DNA of 64,000 nucleotides from Streptomyces nigrescens (GTDB lineage Bacteria; Actinomycetota; Actinomycetes; Streptomycetales; Streptomycetaceae): NCBI GenBank assembly GCA_024349765.1, contig AP026074.1, positions 372,001 to 436,000 of the forward strand, read 5' to 3'. Shown piece by piece: positions 59,507 to 64,000 of this stretch (position 1 is its first letter; each line of letters starts with the position of its first letter). The notes under the pieces were generated by a model. It saw only the letters and a program-made list of their open reading frames with translations, ran no database searches and was not told where the DNA came from. The position numbers and the translations under genes were made by a program.

Positions 59507-60499
59507 GTGTTCACCAAGATCCTCGACGACACCCTGGTCAAGAACCTGGTCGCCGACGCGGTCACCGCGCCGTCCATGCACAACGCCCAGCCATGGCGCT
59601 TCCGCTACGCCCGCCACAGCCGCACCTTCACCCTGTCCACCGACCCGGACCGCGCGATCCCGCAGGCCGATCCGACGACCCGCGGCATGCACCTGGGCTG
59701 CGGAGCGGCGCTGCTGAACCTACGGGTGGCTGCGGCCCACGCCGGCCACCGCACCTGGACCACGCTCCTGCCCGACCCGCACACCCCGGCGCTGCTGGCG
59801 ACCGTGCGCCTGGACGACCCGCACGGCCACACCGACGAAGCCCTTCCCGACCTCCATCAGGCGATCCGCGAACGCCACACCAGCCGTTTCCCGTTCACCG
59901 AGCGGCAGATCCCCGACACCGTCCGCACCGCCCTGACCGAGGCCGCGGCCCGAGAGGGCGCACAGCTGAGCTTCCTCACCGACTCGCACCGCGAGACCGT
60001 ACTGGACCTGATCAAGCACGCCGAGGGCTACAACCGCATGGACGACGCCCGGGACGCCGAACAACGCGGCTGGACCCGCGACACCGGTACCGGGCCGTCC
60101 GCCGACGACGGGATCCCGGCCTACGCCTTCGGTCCCCGCAAACGCGCCGGTTCCACCCCCGTCCGGGACTTCGCCGGCCGGCACACCGTGCCCGACCGCG
60201 ACTACGCCGACTTCGAGAAGAACCCCCAACTGGCCTCGCTCAGCACCGCCGGAGACGAGCCCGCGGACTGGCTGCGCGCCGGCCAGGCGCTCGAACGCGT
60301 ACTGCTCGTGGCCACCTCCGAGGGAGTTTCCGCTTCGTTCGCGACCCAGCCCGTCGAATGGCCCGACCTGCGATGGATCCTGCGCGACCCCGTCTCGGGA
60401 TCCGGGTACGTGCACATGCTCCTGCGCCTGGGGTACGGCCCGCGGGGGCCCCGCACACCGCGACGCCCGGTGGACGAGGTGCTGACGATCACCGCGTGA
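59507..60499 (+). CDS. Acg-like FMN-binding nitroreductase family protein
   Basis: 330 residues, matching the Acg/Rv3131 group of DosR-regulated flavoproteins. Start region: AVTAPSMHNAQPWRFRY (flavin site), then HLGCGAALLNLRVAAAHAGH, central REGAQLSFLT and the C-terminal ERVLLVATSEGVSASFATQP. The GTG is 6 bases after GGGAGG; the much longer open frame upstream overlaps the divergent CBS gene. Family members may sequester or reduce flavins rather than nitro compounds. Confidence 0.93.
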   Translation: MFTKILDDTLVKNLVADAVTAPSMHNAQPWRFRYARHSRTFTLSTDPDRAIPQADPTTRGMHLGCGAALLNLRVAAAHAGHRTWTTLLPDPHTPALLATVRLDDPHGHTDEALPDLHQAIRERHTSRFPFTERQIPDTVRTALTEAAAREGAQLSFLTDSHRETVLDLIKHAEGYNRMDDARDAEQRGWTRDTGTGPSADDGIPAYAFGPRKRAGSTPVRDFAGRHTVPDRDYADFEKNPQLASLSTAGDEPADWLRAGQALERVLLVATSEGVSASFATQPVEWPDLRWILRDPVSGSGYVHMLLRLGYGPRGPRTPRRPVDEVLTITA

Positions 60500-60580
60500 T
60501 CGAGGCTCGCATCTTGGGAGTCCCGGTGCGGGGGCGTGGCCTGCACGGCCTCCGCGCGCACTGCCTCCCCGGCCACCCGT

Positions 60581-61084
60581 TCAGGGCGCGGTGAAGTCGT
60601 CGCGCGCCAGGGCGTAGACGGTGCAGGCGCGGCCCAGGACGCTGTCCTCGCGCAGTGGTGTGAATCCCAGGCGACGCGCCACGACGGCCGAGGCGGTATT
60701 GCCGTGATGGATCATTGCGGTGATCTGTGCGAGTTCCAGCGTGCCGAAGCCCCAGGTGAGGACGGCCTGGGCCGCTTCCGTGGCGTAGCCGTTGCCCCAG
60801 TGGTGTCGAGCGAAGGTCCAGCCGATCTCGGTTTCGCCGAACTGCTCCCACCAGTTGAGGCCACAGCGCCCGATCGCCTCGCCGCTGCTTGTCAGTTCCA
60901 CGGCGCACAGGCCGTGGCCGCGCAGAGTCCACTGCTGTTGGATGTCGCGCAGCCGCGCTGCGGCTTGCTCTCGGGAGTAGCCACCGACGAACCGGTTCAC
61001 CTCGTCATCGGCGTGAAGGCGCACCCACCAGTCGGTGTCGGCCTCGGTGAGTGGGCGCAGTCGCAGGCGTGGTGTGGTGATCAC
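60581..61084 (-). CDS. GNAT family acetyltransferase (RimJ-like)
   Basis: 167 residues from a GTG. RimJ/RimL-type opening TPRLRLRPLTEADTDWWVRL, acetyl-CoA motif EIGWTFARHHWGNGYATEAA and ITAMIHHGNTASAVVARRLG. Six bases after the oxidoreductase stop, same strand, so probably co-transcribed. Acceptor unknown. Confidence 0.92.
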   Translation of the reverse strand: MITTPRLRLRPLTEADTDWWVRLHADDEVNRFVGGYSREQAAARLRDIQQQWTLRGHGLCAVELTSSGEAIGRCGLNWWEQFGETEIGWTFARHHWGNGYATEAAQAVLTWGFGTLELAQITAMIHHGNTASAVVARRLGFTPLREDSVLGRACTVYALARDDFTAP

Positions 61085-61090
61085 TGTGCT

Positions 61091-62095
61091 TCAGTCCTTG
61101 CTGTCCATGGTCAGGAGCACCCGTCCGAAGGGCCGGTCCTCGATCAGGTGGCGTTGTGCCTCGGCCGCCTGCGCGAGGGGGTACTCCTTCGCGACGGTGG
61201 GCTCGAACCTCTTGTCGGTCAGCCAGTCCAGGAGGGTCTGCCGTGCGGCGCGCGTGACGTCGTCCGGGAACATGTCGAACTTGTAGCCGTGCACGCGGGC
61301 GGTCTTCCACATGAGGTCCGTCACGTCGATCGTGCCGCGGGTGCCCGCCGAATAGCCGATGGCGATGTAGGTGCCGCCATGGGCCAGGGAGCCGATTGCC
61401 TCACCGAGCAGCGGGCCCGCGACGCCGTCGAGGACGACATCGACGCCTCTGCCGTCGGTGAGCCGTGCCACGCCGTCGCGCAGGGATTCCCGCGACAGGT
61501 CGATGACGTCGTCGAAGCCGGCAGCCCGGGCCCGCTCGGCCTTCTCGGTGCGACTGGCCGTGGAGATCACCCTCGAGGCACCCAGCTGTGCGGCGACGTG
61601 TACGGCTCCCATGCCGACCGCTCCTCCCACGCCCGGCGCGAGCACGCTCTGGCCCGGCCGGAAGCCGGCCAGTTCGGTGAGCGCGAGGTAGGCGGTGGAG
61701 TATCCGGCCCCGGCCAGCATCGCGGCCATCTGCCGATCACTGACCTCGTCGGGCAACGGGACGAGTGCCCCCGGGTACTCGGCTATGTACTCCCTCCAGG
61801 TGCCGTCCGTGCTCAGGCCGCGTCCCGCACCGTTGATCGCTACGCGAGTTCCTTCGGGCAGGCCGCTGGCTCCCGCGTCGACCACGACGCCCACGGCGGC
61901 TCCGCCGGGAACGAGGGGAAGCGGTTTGCACAGCGACGGTGACATGCGCCCCGCACGCACGGTGTCGTCCAACGGGCTCACCGTGCTGACGGTCACCCGC
62001 ACCAGCGCCTGACCGGGCGCCGGTTCGGGCAGGTCCATCTCGACCAGGCGTAGCCGGTCGTATCCCCCGTGTTCCCGGTACTGGATCCCGTACAT
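61091..62095 (-). CDS. Zinc-type alcohol dehydrogenase/quinone reductase family oxidoreductase
   Basis: 334 residues. GroES-like domain (VTVSTVSPLDDTVRAGRMSP) and Rossmann site VLAPGVGGAVGMGAVHVAAQ; catalytic zinc cysteines are absent, so an NADPH quinone/enone reductase is more likely than a dehydrogenase. GAGGGA precedes the ATG. The palindrome 21-38 bases ahead of the start is nearly repeated before the Rrf2 gene upstream, which indicates Rrf2 control. Confidence 0.93.
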   Translation of the reverse strand: MYGIQYREHGGYDRLRLVEMDLPEPAPGQALVRVTVSTVSPLDDTVRAGRMSPSLCKPLPLVPGGAAVGVVVDAGASGLPEGTRVAINGAGRGLSTDGTWREYIAEYPGALVPLPDEVSDRQMAAMLAGAGYSTAYLALTELAGFRPGQSVLAPGVGGAVGMGAVHVAAQLGASRVISTASRTEKAERARAAGFDDVIDLSRESLRDGVARLTDGRGVDVVLDGVAGPLLGEAIGSLAHGGTYIAIGYSAGTRGTIDVTDLMWKTARVHGYKFDMFPDDVTRAARQTLLDWLTDKRFEPTVAKEYPLAQAAEAQRHLIEDRPFGRVLLTMDSKD

Positions 62096-62115
62096 GGGAC
62101 TTCCCTCTCTCCTCC

Positions 62116-62133
62116 AACAGAACAACTTCTGTT
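62116..62133 (-). promoter_or_regulatory. Rrf2 operator at oxidoreductase promoter
   Basis: AACAGAACAACTTCTGTT: 7-bp perfect arms (AACAGAA / TTCTGTT). Eleven of the following AGAACAAnTTCnGTTACA positions recur at the Rrf2 promoter. Confidence 0.65.
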
Positions 62134-62218
62134 ACAACAAAGGTCATGAAAAGCGAGCGGTGAAAGGCAACCGGTGGAAGAAGACTGGCCCCGGTTGAGG
62201 CAGATCCATGGGGTAGGT

Positions 62219-62656
62219 CTATGTCGACGGGGCGGCCAGCGTCTCGCGCAACATGTCCTCGATCGTCGTCCGGCCCAGTGCGCTCCGCGCTGCGTCCTCG
62301 GCTTCGTCGTAAGCCTGGCGCAGCGCGGGTCGGATGCCCGCGCCGACCGGGCACTTCGGGTTCGGGGCGTTCCGGTGCAGGCCGAACAAGGGCTCGTCCT
62401 CGACTGCTTGGAGGACTTCCAGCAAGGTGATCTCGCCCGGATCGCGGGCCAGCCGCCACCCGGCCCCCGCCCCATGACGGACCTCAACCAGCCCGGCGTC
62501 GCGCAACCCGCCCAGACAGCGCCGAATGACGACCGGATTCGTGTTCACGCTCTCGGCGGCCTGTTCCGACGTCACCAACTCCCGGCCTCGCCGATGGACC
62601 AAGGCCATCCAGACCAAGACATGGACGGCGACGGTAAGTCTGCTGTTCGCGGCCAT
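62219..62656 (-). CDS. Rrf2 family transcriptional regulator
   Basis: 145 residues. Winged helix: SRLTVAVHVLVWMALVHRRG, LVTSEQAAESVNTNPVVIRR and CLGGLRDAGLVEVRHGAGAG. The central part has one Cys (NPKCPVG) instead of the three Fe-S cysteines of IscR/NsrR, so it resembles YwnA/CymR-like members and may sense thiol or electrophile stress through that residue. AAAGGAGG precedes the ATG. Likely represses itself and the downstream oxidoreductase. Confidence 0.92.
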   Translation of the reverse strand: MAANSRLTVAVHVLVWMALVHRRGRELVTSEQAAESVNTNPVVIRRCLGGLRDAGLVEVRHGAGAGWRLARDPGEITLLEVLQAVEDEPLFGLHRNAPNPKCPVGAGIRPALRQAYDEAEDAARSALGRTTIEDMLRETLAAPST

Positions 62657-62668
62657 CGGTCCTCCTTT

Positions 62669-62686
62669 GAAAGAACAATTTCAGTT
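62669..62686 (-). promoter_or_regulatory. Rrf2 operator at its own promoter
   Basis: GAAAGAACAATTTCAGTT lies 13-30 bases ahead of the Rrf2 start and aligns with the site at 62116-62133 (shared AGAACAA, TTC, GTTACA). Confidence 0.6.
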
Positions 62687-62832
62687 ACATAGGGAGATCG
62701 TCAAGGGCACTCGTGTCTCCAACTCAGCCCCATGTCGCGATGGTTGCGAAGGAAGGCGGCGGGCTCGCCCCTTGATGTCTGCCGACCGCTCGGCAGTGGT
62801 CCTACGTTCAGAGGGGCTGCGCCGGACGGTAC

Positions 62833-63381
62833 TCAGGCCAAGAGCAGCCTGGTCGCCGCGTCGAGCACGTCGGCGCGGCTGCGTGGGCCGTGGTCGGCCG
62901 CCAGGAAGTGTTTGCCGACGGCGAGCGAGAAGGCGAGCATGCTGCGGGCCTCGACTTCGTCCTGGTCCTTGCAGAACGTGCTGAACAACGAACGCGCGTA
63001 TTCCATCCGGCGGTTGTCGACGCGGCGGAGGCGCTGGGCGACGGCCGGGTCGCGCCGCGCCCAGTCCCGGACGGCAAGGTCGATCGGCAGCAAGGTGTCG
63101 GAGAAGGTGAGCGCGCCCGCACGCCGTACCTTGTCCCGGGCGTCGCCGCCTTCGGTCTCGACGCGTTCGATCACCTCATCGGTACTCATCCGCTCCCAAC
63201 TGTCGAGCATCTCCTCCAGCAGTGCACCCCGGTCCTTGAAGTGCCAGTAGAAGCCGCCTCGGGTAACCCCCAATGCCTTGGCCAGCGGCTCGACCCGCAC
63301 GGCGCCGGGACCGCCCGCGGCAAGGGCCCGCAGCCCGGCTTCGATCCACGTACTGCGCGGGGTGCGCGTCGGTGCCGCCAT
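62833..63381 (-). CDS. TetR/AcrR family regulator
   Basis: 182 residues. Helix-turn-helix: WIEAGLRALAAGGPGAVRVE then PLAKALGVTRGGFYWHFKDR. The C-terminal domain is helical with DLAVRDWARRDPAVAQRLRR, typical of the group. GAGGAGAAACCG precedes the ATG. A perfect 24-bp palindrome lies 69-92 bases upstream, between it and the divergent gene at the window edge. Confidence 0.93.
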   Translation of the reverse strand: MAAPTRTPRSTWIEAGLRALAAGGPGAVRVEPLAKALGVTRGGFYWHFKDRGALLEEMLDSWERMSTDEVIERVETEGGDARDKVRRAGALTFSDTLLPIDLAVRDWARRDPAVAQRLRRVDNRRMEYARSLFSTFCKDQDEVEARSMLAFSLAVGKHFLAADHGPRSRADVLDAATRLLLA

Positions 63382-63449
63382 CGGTTTCTCCTCGGTGTTG
63401 TCGTCTCCGCCACGGAGTCTGCCTCCTCCGGCGTGCGACTGCTACGCTC

Positions 63450-63473
63450 CATCCATACACCACTGTATGGATG
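63450..63473. promoter_or_regulatory. TetR operator (perfect palindrome)
   Basis: CATCCATACA, CCAC, TGTATGGATG: 10-bp perfect arms, 4-base centre, AT-rich flanks with CATACA/TGTATG that may double as -10 elements. Confidence 0.75.
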
Positions 63474-63593
63474 AGGTGGCTCATGACGCTCCCGCATGCC
63501 CCGCGCACCTCCCGGCCTTGGCCCGTCCATGGCTCACCAGCGGTTTCCGGCTGCGAGACGTCCGGGTCACTCCCATGTCCCTGAGGAGTAGCG

Positions 63594-64000
63594 ATGATTG
63601 ATGCCACGTCACCACCGCAGGTCCCGGGTCGGGTGCGTCATGTCCCGGTGCCAACCGACGCGCAGCGGATCAGTACTCTCGACCGGATCGACTACGAGAA
63701 CGCCCTGCTCGCCGACCTCGGCCCGACGGAGGACCGCACCGCCGAGCAATGGGCGCGAACGGTCCTGGAAGAAGCACCTCGTGACATGCGGCGGGCCCTC
63801 ACTCAGGGCTGGACCGCACTCGGTCTGCAGCTCGGCCCGGCCCTGTCCGAAGGATGCGTGCTCGGCTGGCCGGTGCGGCACAGCACTCCGGACTCCGTGC
63901 TCCTCTCCACCAGCTCCACCCTCGGGCTGCACGGCCAGCTTGTCTTCCAACGCCTGCCAGGAGAACTGCTGTTCGCCTCCTTCATCCAACTGGAGGGCGA
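63594..64000 (+). CDS. Unknown protein, cut off by window end
   Basis: At least 135 residues from an ATG preceded by GAGGAG. The start VPGRVRHVPVPTDAQRISTL leads into DRIDYENALLADLGPTEDRT and a beta-rich part (VLLSTSSTLGLHGQLVFQRL then PGELLFASFIQLEG). The layout suggests a lipid/SRPBCC-like or DUF2867-type small-ligand fold but is not diagnostic. It is divergent from the TetR gene and probably its target. Confidence 0.75.
   Translation, partial: MIDATSPPQVPGRVRHVPVPTDAQRISTLDRIDYENALLADLGPTEDRTAEQWARTVLEEAPRDMRRALTQGWTALGLQLGPALSEGCVLGWPVRHSTPDSVLLSTSSTLGLHGQLVFQRLPGELLFASFIQLEG

Overview
The window is high-GC actinobacterial DNA and almost certainly comes from a Streptomyces chromosome. 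Starts are mixed ATG/GTG/TTG, the third codon position is strongly G/C, and the gene families are typical of the genus: LAL regulators, MmyB-type XRE regulators, XRE/ImmA/MAB_1171c/P450 operons, and SigB-class sigma factors with RsbQ/RsbP/STAS regulators. The mix of many one-component regulators with divergent targets, secreted proteins, gene fragments and few housekeeping genes suggests an accessory (arm-like) region. No rRNA, tRNA, CRISPR array or intact insertion sequence was seen.

Layout. 0-9 kb: the end of an FMN-binding glutamate synthase-like protein, a SigB-class sigma factor, VOC and TetR genes, a HipA-like kinase divergent from a small protein across a palindrome, an FAD monooxygenase, and a double-propeller WD40 protein broken by a frameshift. 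9-17 kb: a small membrane protein, a DUF1326/DUF2182 pair, then a stress-signalling block (RsbQ hydrolase, RsbP-like PAS/PP2C phosphatase, STAS antagonist, PRC-barrel protein behind a SigB-type promoter, ferritin-like protein, second STAS protein) and an MFS exporter. 17-24 kb: an ArsR/quinone-oxidoreductase divergon, an AhpD-like protein, an SDR and a large LAL (LuxR) regulator. 24-26 kb: four secreted proteins in one minus-strand operon. Three are paralogues with a four-cysteine pattern ending in a C-terminal Cys; the fourth has a beta-hairpin-rich core. 26-32 kb: a GH5 cellulase fragment, a histidine kinase without a response regulator, an S28 peptidase, an SDR/XRE divergon, and a tiny Gly-Arg-rich protein in less GC-rich DNA. 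32-44 kb: a DinB protein, five 17-bp tandem repeats, a leader-peptide-like ORF before a GNAT gene, a BtrH_N protein, a stand-alone cytochrome oxidase subunit I, a TetR/hydrolase divergon, an S33 secreted peptidase and a stand-alone LanC-like protein. 44-48 kb: a tightly overlapping XRE, ImmA/IrrE, MAB_1171c and P450 operon.

49-60.5 kb is the most coherent block: a dormancy/hypoxia island like the mycobacterial DosR (DevR) and Streptomyces OsdR regulons. It carries a DevS-like double-GAF kinase, a DevR-like regulator, two universal stress proteins, three intact CBS-BON proteins and a deleted one, PPK2, an Rv1733c-like membrane protein, a cyclic-nucleotide-binding-fold protein, an HTH-PPOX protein and an Acg-like nitroreductase. 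A related palindrome (GGGnCC, about 4 nt, GGnCCC) lies in each divergent promoter region of this block, suggesting one regulon under the embedded two-component system.

60.5-64 kb: a GNAT gene, an Rrf2-regulated oxidoreductase with a matching operator in front of each gene, a TetR gene with a perfect 24-bp palindrome, and a partial unknown gene at the edge.
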